Shown here: piece by piece, positions 45,850-56,502 of the stretch | How positions within the stretch are numbered: position 1 is the stretch's first letter | Layout of the letters: every line of letters starts with the position of its first letter | Assembly (NCBI GenBank): GCA_019775845.1 | Contig: JADQAV010000017.1 | Location: forward strand, 434,001-498,000 | Source of the DNA: Myrmaecium sp. VS I D KN 1 | Lineage: Eukaryota; Ascomycota; Dothideomycetes; Valsariales; Valsariaceae | Reading direction: 5' to 3' | DNA: 64,000 bases | Position numbers and translations under genes: made by a program | Notes under the pieces: generated by a model | Databases searched by the model: none | The model's input: the letters and a program-made list of their open reading frames with translations, nothing else | What the model was told of the DNA's origin: nothing

Positions 45850-48455
45850 GGGCGCCTTACTTCCTTCGGCTTTTCTTTCTCTCTTATTCCTTGTTTGGCG
45901 TTTGGCTCGGTTGGGAGATGGGTTGGTGGGGGGTAGTTTTGGTTCACTGCTGTTGCTGCTTCGTAATGGCATGAAGAACGATGGAACGTGAGATGAGGGA
46001 ATGAGTGTGGATGGGATGGGTGGGTGTACGATATCTCATGTCCGTCGGTGTTTCCGGTCCAGATGGTCTTCTCTTTCCTTTCGATTCTATTCTTTTTCGT
46101 CGGTCGTCATAGAGACTGTGTTCGGTTCTGTTCTGTTTGGTTTTGCAGTCAGTCAGTCAGTCAGGCGTGGCGGCGGGATCAGGGGTGTCGTCTCCGTTGT
46201 TCTCTTGGTTTTGCTTTGTGTGTGTGTGTGTGTGTGGGAGGGTATTGAGAAGTCTGGGTATCCTTTCTTTTCTTTTGTTCCTTTTAGATATTCTGCATGC
46301 TTCTCTCCCCCCCTTTCTCTCTGGCTCTCTCTGGGTGTCTGTCGATAACGTGCTGGGCTGACATGCTGGTTGGGTTGGGAGATTGGGCGTCGAAGTCCAC
46401 AAGTCCACCAGTCTACTCCTCTACTCCCTCTCTTTCTTCTCCTCTCTACTCTGTGCTCCGCGCTCTGCACTCCGTCTCCTCTTCTTTTATTCGTCAAGTA
46501 CGTGTGGTTTCTTAGAAGGTGAAGATCTGTCTTCTTTCCCCCTTTTTCTCTCTTCTCTCCCCTTTCTTCCCCGCTGTGGAGAACGTAACGTACGACATGC
46601 GCTGTGAAGTTGGAAGAAAGCTACGCTGCTTACAAATTCACAAATCGCACACTGACCGACCTACCTATCGCGTCCCATCCACCCACCCCACTGCACCCAC
46701 CGTCCCCCCTTCCCCACATCCAGGGCTGCTGTGGAGAAAAACGTACGATGTAACTTACCATAATTGAGTGAGGGTGAACGCACATCAATTGTGATGAAGG
46801 ATCGAAGGATGGAAGAAGGCCTGCTCCTGCTGGTTCTGCTGCTGTTTTTGCTTTGCTTACAAATTCACGAATTGCACAACGTTCCTTAGGATACCTCACC
46901 TACTGTACCCTACCGCATCCTACTCACCTACCCATCCACCCATCCGCCCGTCCACACGCCCGCCGCCCCCACATACCGAGCGAGAGGACAAACGAAAAAA
47001 CGGAAGGAAGGGGGATAGAAAGGGATGCTCTATTCAGTGCTTATCAACCTTTCATCGGTATTCAACGCGAGAGGGTGTCGAACGCGCGGAGTAAGAGAAG
47101 GATGGGGGGGCATTGGAAATGTACATCACTTACGGGTCCAAGTACATAGTTAGGAGCACGCGGCACCTACCGAAGACGTGACTCGCGTCCTCTTACACTC
47201 CAACTATTTAAGTAGTAGTGTGGAGATGCAGTGTGCATGTTGTACTCCGTAGTAGATGTGTATTACTAATCCCAAACGCATGTACTACATCCCGTCGTTC
47301 GCTTGGCACGCAGCCTTGCACTACCTATCATCATGACTCTCTTACTCGTCACCACTCTCACCTCCCCTTTCCCTTCCCTTCGGCGTTTTCATCGTTGTAA
47401 ACCACTTAACTCCGCCCCTCATGCTTCTTCTCCTCTGTAGATATGTATAAGACGGAGTTTACCCCCTCGGATCTAAGTAAGAAACACAAAAGGAAAAAAG
47501 AAAAGTGAGATATACATAAGCGTAGTTAAGACATTTTAACGCCGACGTAGAAGAAAAACCGTAGGGCTGATAAGCGTACTCCGCCAAGCAGGGAGAGACC
47601 CTTCCTTCATCTTGCTGAGCAATCAATCAATCAAATCAATCAACCCTCTCCCGTCCGTCCTCAGCCTTCCCTGATCCCTCCCTCTCTTCTTCTTCCTTTT
47701 CCCTCCTGTTCTTCCACGCACACACACACACCAATCCCCCGTCACGGTTTCAGCCAGGTTGTCGATCTGGCGTTTGTTGGAGGTGTGCATTGGTACATCG
47801 GTGTCTAACTAAATTGTAGTAACGAACTAATGGATCGGATTTCAAAGCGACATTGCTGACGATGTTGCTACGGTCCTCCCTCCTTCTGGGAGGACGTGCT
47901 GCATTCACACCGCTTGCGTGCTCCCGCTGTAAGTTACTAGCTTCTCCACTCGCTCGTAGGTAGACAGGTAGGTAAGTATGTAGGGAGGTAACTCTACCCG
48001 ACCCTGCTTAGTATTCCACCTCCATTTCCAATCGCCCTGAATGACATGACGGGACACGGGGGGGGGGGTTGCTTCTTAGAAACCCGGTTGAAGGGACGGA
48101 CCATTTTCACGGACGATTCCCGTCTGTCATGGAGGCGTGGATATATAAGGAGAAGAGGTGGAGGAGAAGATGGGGAACTGCCGTGCTGCTTTCTCCCCTT
48201 TTTTACCCTCCTGTTCAGTGCGGTTTGCTGCACGGTGGGATAGCTTCTGCTTCTCCTTGCTCTCTCTCCTTTCTCACATACAGCCACCGGTCTGTCTCGT
48301 CGCCAGCCAGAGATTCCGCCTTCCATCTCCCTCCTCCCCCTTTCAGGGTGAGAGAGATTCCCATCACCTTGATACCTTCAAATCGACCACCAAAGCCCTC
48401 CCCAAACCTCACATCACACCCCCCCCTCTCATCTCCCTCCCCACCTCTTTCCGCC
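45850..48455. other. 2.6-kb intergenic region with simple repeats, no gene recognised
   Basis: The longest gene-free stretch in the window. It holds (CAGT)n at about 46147-46163, (TG)n at about 46217-46236, CAATCAATCAAT units at about 47620-47642, (CA)n near 47720, TAGGTAGACAGGTAGGTAAG at about 47957-47976, and a G9-10 run near 48060. A degenerate duplication lies at about 46573-46960. Long pyrimidine tracts dominate. The right end is the leader of the MFS gene. Small open frames look like chance. Confidence 0.5.
46573..46960. repeat. degenerate direct duplication
   Basis: Two blocks share elements in the same order. GCTGTGGAGA plus ACGTACGA occurs at 46573-46604 and 46728-46749. GCTTACAAATTCAC occurs at 46628-46641 and 46855-46868, followed by AATCGCAC against AATTGCAC. 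CATCCACCCA then occurs at about 46677 and later near 46935. The spacing differs, so the copies have diverged by insertion or loss. No coding sense is seen. Confidence 0.45.
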
Positions 48456-50504
48456 ATGTCAGACATAATCCGCGACGCCGCGCTCGGCCAAATCATCCGC
48501 CTCCTCACCAAAAACAAATACCTCCAATACCCGGAAGAAAAACCCGATTTCGTATGGCCGCACGGGTACATCGACAATAACGACGTACTGCCGGCGACCA
48601 CCACCACCACTGAGCCCGTCTACTCCGACATCGACGACGTGCTCGACCGGGCCGATAGCTGCGAGCTGGAGAAGGACGACGACGACGACCTGACGACGGA
48701 CGACCGGCTCGCGCGAACGGAAACGCATCCCGACGTCCCTTCCTCCCGCCGACAGGAGATCAGCCGCATCGCCTCCATCCGCAGCGCGCGCTCGATCGAG
48801 GGCGGGGGGCTAGAGCGACTGGGCAGCCGCGAAGCGCTCGAGCGATCCGTCACGCAGGCGGATCTGGAGCGGCAGTTCAGCGCGGCGGCGGCGGCAGCGA
48901 CGGCAATGGAGAAGGCGCCCAGCCGACCGATCCGGCCGGCGACGCTGGAGGACGGGACGGTGTTGGTGGATTGGTATGCCACGGATGACCCGGCGAATCC
49001 GCAGAACTGGTCGCGGGCGAGGAAGGCGTTTGTGACGTTTCAGATTTGGTGAGTGGGATCGATTCCCTCGGTCTTTCCGGCGGATGGTGACTGACTTGGA
49101 CGTGTGGATGCGCACAGCATCTACACCTTAGCCGTCTACATGGGCTCCGCCATCTACACGCCCAGCGAGACGGGCGTGATGGAGGAGTTCGGCGTGTCGG
49201 TCCAAGCCGCCGGGCTCGGACTCTCCATGTACGTGCTGGCATACGGGCTGGGCCCGCTGGTGTGGTCGCCGCTGTCGGAGATCGGGCGGATCGGGCGGAA
49301 CCCGCCGTACCTGGCGACGTTCGGGCTGTTCGTGGTGCTGACGGTGCCGACGGCGCTGGCGGACCACTTCGCGGGCCTGGTCGTGCTCCGGTTCCTGCAG
49401 GGCTTCTTCGGCTCGCCCTGCCTGGCCACCGGCGGCGCCTCCCTGGCCGACCTGTACTCCATCCTCGAGCTGCCGTACGTGCTCTCGCTCTGGGCGCTGT
49501 CCGCGACCGCCGGCCCCGCCCTCGCCCCCGTCATCTCCGGCTTCTCCGTCGCGGCCGAGGGCTGGCGCTGGTCGATGTGGGAGATGCTCTGGCTCGCCGG
49601 CCCGGCCTGGCTGCTCCTCTTCCTCTGCTTGCCGGAGACGAACCCGTCCACCATCCTGCTCCAGCGCGCCCGCCGCCTCCGCCGCCTCCACCAGATCCGC
49701 TCGGCCAGCCCGACCAGCCCGACCAGCCCGACCAGCCCGACCAGCCCGACCAGCCTGACCCCGCCGCCAACCCGGCACTTCAAGTCCCCCACCGAAGTCG
49801 CCCAGCGCTCGCTCACCTTCCGCCAGATCGCCATCGAAGCACTCTGGCGGCCCGCCCAGCTCATCCTGCTCGACCCCTCCATCGCCTTCACGGCCGTCTA
49901 CACCGCGCTGATCTACGGGATCTACTACTCCTTCTTCGAAGCCTTCCCACTCACCTACGGCGACATCTACGGCTTCAACGCCGGGCAAATGGGCCTGACC
50001 TTCCTCTCCATCGCCGTCGGCGCCACCATCGGCATCCTCGCCTACTGGCTGTACATCGCCCGGATCGTCACGCCCGGCATCCAACGGCACGGGCTCGGTC
50101 CGCCCGAGCGCCGGCTCATCCCGGCCCTGTACAGCAGCGTCCTCTGTCCCGCGGGACTCTTCCTCTTCGGCTGGTCGAGCCGGGCGAGCGTGCACTGGAT
50201 CGTCTCCGTCGTCGGCATCGGCTGCTTCACCCTCGGCATCTTCCTCATCGTCCAGTGCATCTTTCTGTACCTGCCCCTCACCTACCCGGCCTACGCCGCG
50301 TCCCTCTTCGCCGGCAACGACGCGGCGCGCAGCATCCTTGCTGCCGCTGCTGTGCACTTCTCGCGTCCGCTCTTTAAGACCCTCGGCATTGGCCCTGGTA
50401 TCAGCCTCCTCGCTGCTTTCACCGCGGCGTGTGTGGGTGGTCTCTTTGTGCTGTACTTTTATGGCCATGCGCTGCGCGCGCGGAGTCGCTTTGCTGCGAA
50501 GTGA
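48456..50504 (+). CDS. MFS transporter of the DHA1 drug:H+ antiporter group
   Basis: Exons 48456-49048 and 49118-50504 encode 659 residues. The long cytosolic N-terminus (about 1-190) is acidic and disordered, with a poly-Asp/Glu patch (ELEKDDDDDLTTDD) and a leading motif DNPANPQNW-type sequence (DDPANPQNWSRARKAFVTFQ) just before TM1. DHA1 signatures follow: GVMEEFGVSVQAAGLGLSMY, LGPLVWSPLSEIGRIGRNPP, RFLQGFFGSPCLATGGASLA and WRWSMWEMLWLAG. The central loop contains five perfect and one imperfect 9-bp repeats encoding Ser-Pro-Thr. Twelve TMs are expected. Relatives (Flr1, Caf5, Mfs1) export drugs or toxins at the plasma membrane. It is not part of a visible gene cluster. Confidence 0.9.
49707..49760 (+). 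repeat. 9-bp coding minisatellite (Ser-Pro-Thr)n
   Basis: AGCCCGACC is repeated five times in tandem, followed by one AGCCTGACC copy. It encodes SPTSPTSPTSPTSPTSLT in the cytosolic central loop of the MFS transporter. Copy-number change would keep the reading frame. Each unit adds a possible proline-directed phosphorylation context only if Ser/Thr precede Pro, which here is the Ser-Pro pair. Confidence 0.9.
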
Positions 50505-51000
50505 GGCCTTGTCTTGCCTGCCTGTTGTGATTTCGTATTCTTTGCCCTGATTTCCTCTGTTCTAGCCTTTCTCGGAAGCATGAACTTCCTAATGTCTGCA
50601 CCGAATATCATCTCTTTCTTTCTTCCTCTCTTCCTATCTCCAACCTAGAGGATTTCTTCTATTCCCTGCTTTCCATTTTGCCCCCTCCCTTCCGATTCAT
50701 GACGGATTTGGCGATCATACGTGCTGTTGAGAGGTAAACGACGATGACTATGACGATGATCTGGTGGATATACAGCAAGAACGCAGATAGATTTCTTTCT
50801 TCCTTTCCGCTTCATCGAGAATAGAACCCTAATTTTCGCCATAAAAAGAAAAACGTAAGCGCCTGTCCGGATCTGTTGTGCATGCGTACCGGAGAAGAGT
50901 TATCCCCAACGCCCCGAAAAGGAAAGCAAAAGAAAAAAACAACGGAACCTTCTCATACAATCCTCATCATCCCCCTCTCGCCCCATCTTCCACCCCCAGA
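50505..51000. other. convergent 3' region between the MFS gene and CCL1
   Basis: About 500 bp with no gene. T-rich on the left and A-rich on the right, as expected for two facing 3' UTRs. Confidence 0.45.
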
Positions 51001-52383
51001 TCAGCCCTTCCTCTTCAACTCCGGCCCCCAAAACTCATCCGCCTCCCTCTCATGCCTCTCCCGCTCCAACCTTCTCTTCTTCGCCACGCTCGCCGTCAAC
51101 GCGCCACCACCGCCCTCCGCATCCCCAGCATCCCCACCCCCATTCCCACCACCATCACCACCAGCCCCTCCTTGCAGCGCATCCCGCTTCTGCGCCTTGT
51201 TCAGCCGGACGAGGTCGACCTTATCCGGGTCGCGGCACTGGTAGAGCTTCTTCTCGATGGCAACGAGCTCGGCCTTGCTGGCGGATCCGGGGGCGAGGTC
51301 GAGCGGGGCGTAGGCGGCCAGGAGGGCGGCGCAGGCGCGGATCGCAGCGAGGACCTTGGCGAGCGGGAGGGGCGAGCTCCCGCCGGCGGCAGGAAGCACA
51401 GCCGTGTCGGCATCCACATCGGCGAGCAGCGAGGCACCGGGCGGACAGGGGAACTTGGTGCGGACGTAGAAGAGCGTGAGGGCTTCGTCGGCGAGCAGGT
51501 AGGCCGCCAGCCAGATCTGCGCGGGCGGGTGGTGGAAGTAGGCGTCGGTGAGGAGGGCGGCGCGCTTGAGGGTGTCGCGCGCCCGGCCCGTCGCCTGTCC
51601 GACGCGCGCCTCGAGCTCATGCGGGGTGTAGGCGGGCGCGGCGGGACCGCGCAGGCGCAGCATGTCCGCTTGCGCGTCCGCGGCCGTCCGGCCGGTGCCC
51701 GGCAGCAGGGCGCCTTTCCCCCGGGCTAGCGCGAGGAGCTCCATGTGTCCCCCGCTGAGGCCCCGGTGCGGGTGCCGGACGTCGAGGGTGAAGCGGAGGG
51801 CTTGGATGATGAGGTATTCGGGGGCGAGGACGGCTTCGGGCGTGGTCTTGGCGCCCATGCGCTCGGCGAAGTCGACGACGGTGGTGTGGAAGTTTTCGGC
51901 TTTAGCGGCGAGGAAGAGGGCGCTGCGCATGATGTCTTTGGGCTGGTAGGTCATGGGGGAGTTGGTGAGGTAGAAGCGCTTGATGTATTGCACTGCCGTG
52001 GCCTGGAAGAGGGTTTCAGCGTCAGTATATTTCGAGTTAAGGAGGGAGAACAGTTCGCATACCTTGACCTCCAGAGGGAAGCCGATCCGGTCGGCATGCT
52101 TGAGGCAGGCGTCGCAGTAGTAATTGACGATCTTCTGCTCCTCATCCAGGTTCAGGCACTCCGGCTCTTTGCTGGATTGCACCGCAGGCGCCGCTCCATC
52201 CTGCGTGCCCCCTCCATTCTCCGCCGTCGCTTTGCGCGCCTGATGTCGCTTGAATGCCGCTCGCACGCGCTCGGCGGCGACTTTGTTGGTGTTGGCTCGG
52301 AGCTCCGCGAGAGCTTTTGGTGTGAAGGACCAGAGGCGGTATTGCGTGGATGTGCGGTACACCTCGTCTTCTGTTAGTTTCAT
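51001..52383 (-). CDS. CCL1: cyclin H-like subunit of CAK/TFIIH (Ccl1)
   Basis: Exons 52383-52063 and 52002-51001 encode 440 residues. The family start MKLTEDEVYRTSTQYRLWSF is intact. The two cyclin boxes follow (YYCDACLKHADRIGFPLEVK joined to ATAVQYIKRFYLTNSPMTYQ, then IMRSALFLAAKAENF and PEYLIIQALRFTLDVRHPHR). The 60-bp intron has a GTATGC donor, CTGAC branch and TTCCAG acceptor. It is a multiple of three with no stop, so the unspliced frame is open; removing it restores the unbroken cyclin helix. The C-terminus has a Gly-rich stretch and a basic, charged end. Ccl1 activates the Cdk7/Kin28 kinase, which phosphorylates the RNA polymerase II tail and CDKs. Confidence 0.92.
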   Translation of the reverse strand: MKLTEDEVYRTSTQYRLWSFTPKALAELRANTNKVAAERVRAAFKRHQARKATAENGGGTQDGAAPAVQSSKEPECLNLDEEQKIVNYYCDACLKHADRIGFPLEVKVCELFSLLNSKYTDAETLFQATAVQYIKRFYLTNSPMTYQPKDIMRSALFLAAKAENFHTTVVDFAERMGAKTTPEAVLAPEYLIIQALRFTLDVRHPHRGLSGGHMELLALARGKGALLPGTGRTAADAQADMLRLRGPAAPAYTPHELEARVGQATGRARDTLKRAALLTDAYFHHPPAQIWLAAYLLADEALTLFYVRTKFPCPPGASLLADVDADTAVLPAAGGSSPLPLAKVLAAIRACAALLAAYAPLDLAPGSASKAELVAIEKKLYQCRDPDKVDLVRLNKAQKRDALQGGAGGDGGGNGGGDAGDAEGGGGALTASVAKKRRLERERHEREADEFWGPELKRKG

Positions 52384-52679
52384 CTTTGTGGCAGGGGGGT
52401 TGTCACGGTTGTTGATGGGGTGGTTGTGAACGCTGACATGTGAAGCTTGGACTTGAGGCTACCCGTCGGGGCAAGCTTTGCCGAGATTGCGGATGTCCGC
52501 CGCACCAAATGTCCGGCATCGATGCCGCTGGCACAAAAAGATCTTGAGAGACCCAGCGCATCGCCACGGTAGTTGTTTATAATGCAAGCACCAGATCTCA
52601 AGATTTGGACTCGACAATATCAATGCAATCCAGCAAGCATTCTCACATCAGTCATTGTTCTTCTCATCAATATCCTTGT

Positions 52680-54327
52680 CTACGGTTTAGCTACAATGCT
52701 GACAACATCCTCATCCGCCACCACATGTCCCAAGCCCACTCTCTGAGGAATATGCCGTGCACTTGCTCCCCAAACCAAAGCATACTTAAACGTCTCCTTC
52801 AGGGTCCTATGGATCTGGTCGCAGACATCTTCGATCGTGCTGCCCTTCCTTACAATCAAGGCTTCCGAGAAATCAGGGTCGTCACCCTTCCGCTTGGTGT
52901 AGATTCGCATCAGCTGGAGCTCGTGCCAGCACCGCTCGACGACGTCCTCGATGCCGAGGTCGAGCTCGCAAGACATGACGGCCGTGTGGGGCTCGCGAGC
53001 GAGCTGATCGAGGAACTCCAGGGACACGCTGTCGATCTTGTTGTAGACGTAGAGACACTTGATGTACTTCCGGTGCTCCTTCATGATGACGTCGATGAAA
53101 TCATCCACGGTTGCTTGAGAGGGGTGAGTACATGGTGCGGTTCAATGTAATCGCTTAGGCGTCGGGACATACCTTCCTCATCCCGTACAAGCACCTCGCA
53201 GTTGAGGATCTTGTAATCACGCAGGATGTTATAGAGCATCTTCTCGTCCAGCTTTTTCGGCGGCGTCTGGAAAGTGATCTTCATGCCACCAGCCTTCTTC
53301 TGTTTGAGATAGATATTCCTATGAACGTTAGACAGATCCCACCGTGAATGGAATTCAAACTTACGGAGGTTCTCGGTTCAGTCTGATACCGACCGCCTCC
53401 AACTCTGCTTCCAGCAGTGCTCTTTGCTCTGCCTTCTTTGTGGCATCAAGCACCATCACGATCATATCGCTGGTCTATTCCCAGTTAGTGACGTGGCAAA
53501 AACCAAGTGATCATCCAAAAACAGACCTTTGCTGCAGAAATAACCTGGCGACCACGTCCCTTTCCCTCCGCGGCACCCTCGATAATACCAGGCAGATCGA
53601 GGACCTGGATCTCCGCACCTTGGTACTCGAGCACACCGGGGATGGCCGTGAGCGTAGTGAAAGCATAGGCCGCGACTTCACTTTTCGTCTTGGTGATCTT
53701 GGACAGGAACGTCGATTTACCCACGGAGGGGAAGCCGACGAGCGCTATTCTGGCATCGCCACTTTTGCTGACGTCAAAACCTGACCCGCCGCCGCCTGAT
53801 CCGCCCGTGGGCTCCAGGAGTTGAGCGCGTAATCTGGCAAGCTTTCTGAAGAGGAGAAAAATATCAGAACACGCTCTTTGGCAGATAAAATGAACTTGGT
53901 CGATCCCTCAGATCGAGCGTGACATATTTCTTGGCTAAAACGTGTCTCTCCAGAAAGTTCACAGGGTCCTGAGGATTCGTGGCAAACGCAAATAGTGGAA
54001 GTACTCTGAGATGCAGATCGACCAGTGGAGTAATGATTAAAAGAAACTTGAGACAAACCCTTTGAGGAGACCAAGATGGTATTCTGAAGGGAGACGGTCA
54101 GTGAATTGCAGGGTGCAATATCTCAATAATCAGGCGTCATACCAGTTGCCTTATTCTCTAAAACTCGAAGTTAGCAAGTACACATACAAAGCTTGCCGAG
54201 GGACCGTAATTACTCTGCGTCCTCCTCATCTCATCCTCGATCCTTTTTGCTGGTCAGTCGAGCGTGGTGGAAAATTCATTGGGAGGGCGGTTACTGACTC
54301 TTTGATCTTCTCCGTGATATTCACCAT
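52680..54327 (-). CDS. RBG1: developmentally regulated GTP-binding protein Rbg1/DRG1
   Basis: Eight exons (54327-54299, 54242-54214, 54157-54143, 54083-54059, 53845-53527, 53474-53365, 53318-53173, 53113-52680) encode 368 residues, the normal DRG1 length. Splicing gives [39 protein letters not shown], then a Gly-rich linker and the G domain: [12 protein letters not shown] near 70, [20 protein letters not shown], and the NKID motif (YNKIDSVS). The C-terminal TGS domain ends in [18 protein letters not shown]1 proteins bind ribosomes with the Tma46/DFRP1 partner and ease stalled translation. The first four exons are only 29, 29, 15 and 25 nt, and the fourth intron is 213 bp. Every junction was checked for frame against the conserved protein. 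Confidence 0.94.
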
Positions 54328-54837
54328 CTTGACGGCAGCCTGGGGCTCACGACACTTGCTTAACAGCTAGACACCAAAAATCCAGATCTTAACGTGAGCG
54401 TGAACGACGCTGTCTTCTATCTTCCCCCAGTGTATAATGATATCCCGTCGGTCCCCTTCAGGTTGGAGTTTTGGCGGAGGTGGGGCTCTCAGCGGGATGA
54501 GACACAGTTGCAAAACTCACCCGATCCAGCTAGCGCTCCCGCCAGAAAAACAAAAGCCACCCGAACCGGCAAGGGCTCGGGCAGGAACCAACCCCTTCCA
54601 GGTTCCGCAAGATGTCACCGTCATTGTCCGCTGGACTGCCCCGTGAGCGTCCCGGTCTGTGCAGGCGCGGCTGGTTTGCCATGGAACGTTTTAAGGTCGA
54701 GTGGCACCGGCGGCAAGTGCATAGCAGGTGACGTCTCTCATCTCCTCAAGTTGTTGTTCTTTGCCTGTGCCAGGACAGCACATACCCTACTATATAACAA
54801 GGCAGAGCAGTAACCTAGCATGTAATCGCCATTCGCA
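54328..54837. promoter_or_regulatory. bidirectional promoter between RBG1 and the wax-synthase-like gene
   Basis: About 510 bp without a gene. A TATA-like CTACTATATAAC lies at about 54787-54798, some 45 bp before the start codon of the right-hand gene. The middle is rich in GC with AACCGGC-like elements. Confidence 0.45.
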
Positions 54838-56502
54838 ATGAGAGACCGCACCCTCCCCGCGACCCATCTGGAGTTGCTCCACCGCTATCACCGGCAATAC
54901 GACGACGGCCTGCGCGCCGGCGCCTTCGAGCCGTTCGTGTACCCCTGGGGCGCGTACGGTGCGTTCGTGGCCATCATCTACCTGCTCATCCCTCACGCCC
55001 ACCGGCCTCGTCTCCGCCGTGCGCGGTTCGTGGTGTGGGCGTTCACTGCGCTTTCCGCGGCGTATGCGATCGCGTACACGCGGTGTCGTAATGTCGCCCC
55101 GGCGTATGGGCTGGGCATTGTTGCGGCGTGGACGGTGGTGTATAGCGCTGCGATCATGGTTGTGAATGATGCGCAGACTGACTTTCGACGGATTGAGCGG
55201 ACGGCGGGGCGAGTGGCGAGGGCTGACGGCTCTGGTGAGAGTGCAACTGTGTCGAAGCATACCCTCTCAGATGGTGATGCGAAGAACGACGGCGGCCTGA
55301 GGCAGCGCGTTCCAGATGGGACGGAGTTCCGCAAAGAAGAGACGAAGGATGTCACCAATCTGGAGACGAAAGCAGGACCCTGTGAACGGCATGGGAGTTT
55401 CGCGTGGCAATCCTATCCCCTCGAGCCGTTCACGGAGCGTTTGGATTGGGTACTGGACCTTTTCACAAGTTTCAGAGGCATGGGATGGAATTGGCGTCCT
55501 TCCGGCCTTCCACTGCCTCCTCCTTCCGTCCAGAAGGAATTGCAAGAGAACTCAGGTCAGCCGGTGGACGTGAAGGATGTTGAAATAGGCTACGATGGCA
55601 CACGCCAGTACCGGACGATGAAGGATCTCCTACGGGCAAACCTCTCTACATTTCTTTGGGGCTATCTGATGCTCGACTTGTTAAAAGTCGTGGCGATGCA
55701 CGATCAATATTTCTGGGGCCTCACGGACGATCCTGCGCCGCCATCATACTTTCCGGAGGTCATCCAGTCTTCCCCGTTTCTTCTGCGTGCCTATCGCCTC
55801 GGCTTCACCCTACTCGCCGTGAAAACCGCACTAGAAACCATCTTCGCCATGGGCCCTCTCTTCTTCGCCGGGATCCTCGGTCCCACCCGCATCGGCGCCC
55901 GCGGAGAACCATGGATGTACCCCGACGCCTGGGGAAGCTTCCGCAACGTCGTCCACAAAGGCATCGCGGGCTGGTGGGGTGGCTGGTGGCATCAAACGTT
56001 TCGCTTCGCGTTTGCGGAGCCGTCCCGCGTTCTCACGGCCAAACTCGGCATGCATCCGAAATCGGTTCCGGCGAAGATGTTGCAGTTGTGCACGGCGTTT
56101 GCGCTTTCGGGCTTCATTCACGCGTGCGGGAGCTACACTGCCGCTGGGCCCACGCATCCGCTGTCGGGCGCTTTTGCGTTCTTTGCGCTCCAGCCGCTAG
56201 GGATCATTGCGGAGCTTACGGTGTCGAAGCTGTTGGAGAAGGCTGGAGTTCGGCAGAAGATACCGCAACCGATCCGCCGCCTTTGTACCGTCGTTTACGT
56301 CTACATCTGGTTCTACTTCACTGGACCTTTGCTGGCGGATGATTTTGCGCGAGCGGGCATCTGGCTCTTTGAACCGGTGCCGTTTAGTATCTTGAGAGCA
56401 CTTGGCTTGGGCGCGGCGGGCGATGGCTGGTGGTGTTGGGGTGGGAGGTGGTTCAGGGTGTATCATGGGAGGCACTGGTGGATGAGCGGAATCGCACTTT
56501 AG
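54838..56502 (+). CDS. wax-synthase-like membrane-bound acyltransferase
   Basis: A single-exon gene of 554 residues. Three or four N-terminal TMs (about 40-125) are followed by a cytosolic disordered segment (about 120-195), then the wax synthase/MBOAT-like core. The core has a WNWRPSGLPLP turn, RANLSTFLWGYLMLDLLKVV, a GWWGGWWHQTFRFAFAEPSR motif (usual family form is W-G-RRWHQ-x-FR) and FALSGFIHACGSY, holding the candidate catalytic histidine. More TMs lie to the end. Fungal members acylate hydroxyl groups of sterols, terpenoids or fatty alcohols, and some act in secondary metabolism. No other biosynthetic gene is near, so no pathway is suggested. The TATA-like element before it and the single exon contrast with its intron-rich neighbours. 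Confidence 0.85.
   Translation: MRDRTLPATHLELLHRYHRQYDDGLRAGAFEPFVYPWGAYGAFVAIIYLLIPHAHRPRLRRARFVVWAFTALSAAYAIAYTRCRNVAPAYGLGIVAAWTVVYSAAIMVVNDAQTDFRRIERTAGRVARADGSGESATVSKHTLSDGDAKNDGGLRQRVPDGTEFRKEETKDVTNLETKAGPCERHGSFAWQSYPLEPFTERLDWVLDLFTSFRGMGWNWRPSGLPLPPPSVQKELQENSGQPVDVKDVEIGYDGTRQYRTMKDLLRANLSTFLWGYLMLDLLKVVAMHDQYFWGLTDDPAPPSYFPEVIQSSPFLLRAYRLGFTLLAVKTALETIFAMGPLFFAGILGPTRIGARGEPWMYPDAWGSFRNVVHKGIAGWWGGWWHQTFRFAFAEPSRVLTAKLGMHPKSVPAKMLQLCTAFALSGFIHACGSYTAAGPTHPLSGAFAFFALQPLGIIAELTVSKLLEKAGVRQKIPQPIRRLCTVVYVYIWFYFTGPLLADDFARAGIWLFEPVPFSILRALGLGAAGDGWWCWGGRWFRVYHGRHWWMSGIAL

Noticed and set aside
49128-50468. 446-codon antisense frame in the MFS gene (and similar at 27330-28385)
   Set aside because: A by-product of strong third-position GC bias in the sense genes. 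The composition is Gly/Asp/Glu/Arg-rich with no domain.
38248-56502. Possible secondary-metabolite cluster (Zn2Cys6 factor, MFS, acyltransferases)
   Set aside because: No polyketide synthase, peptide synthetase, terpene cyclase, P450 or other tailoring enzyme lies between them, and conserved housekeeping genes are interspersed throughout.
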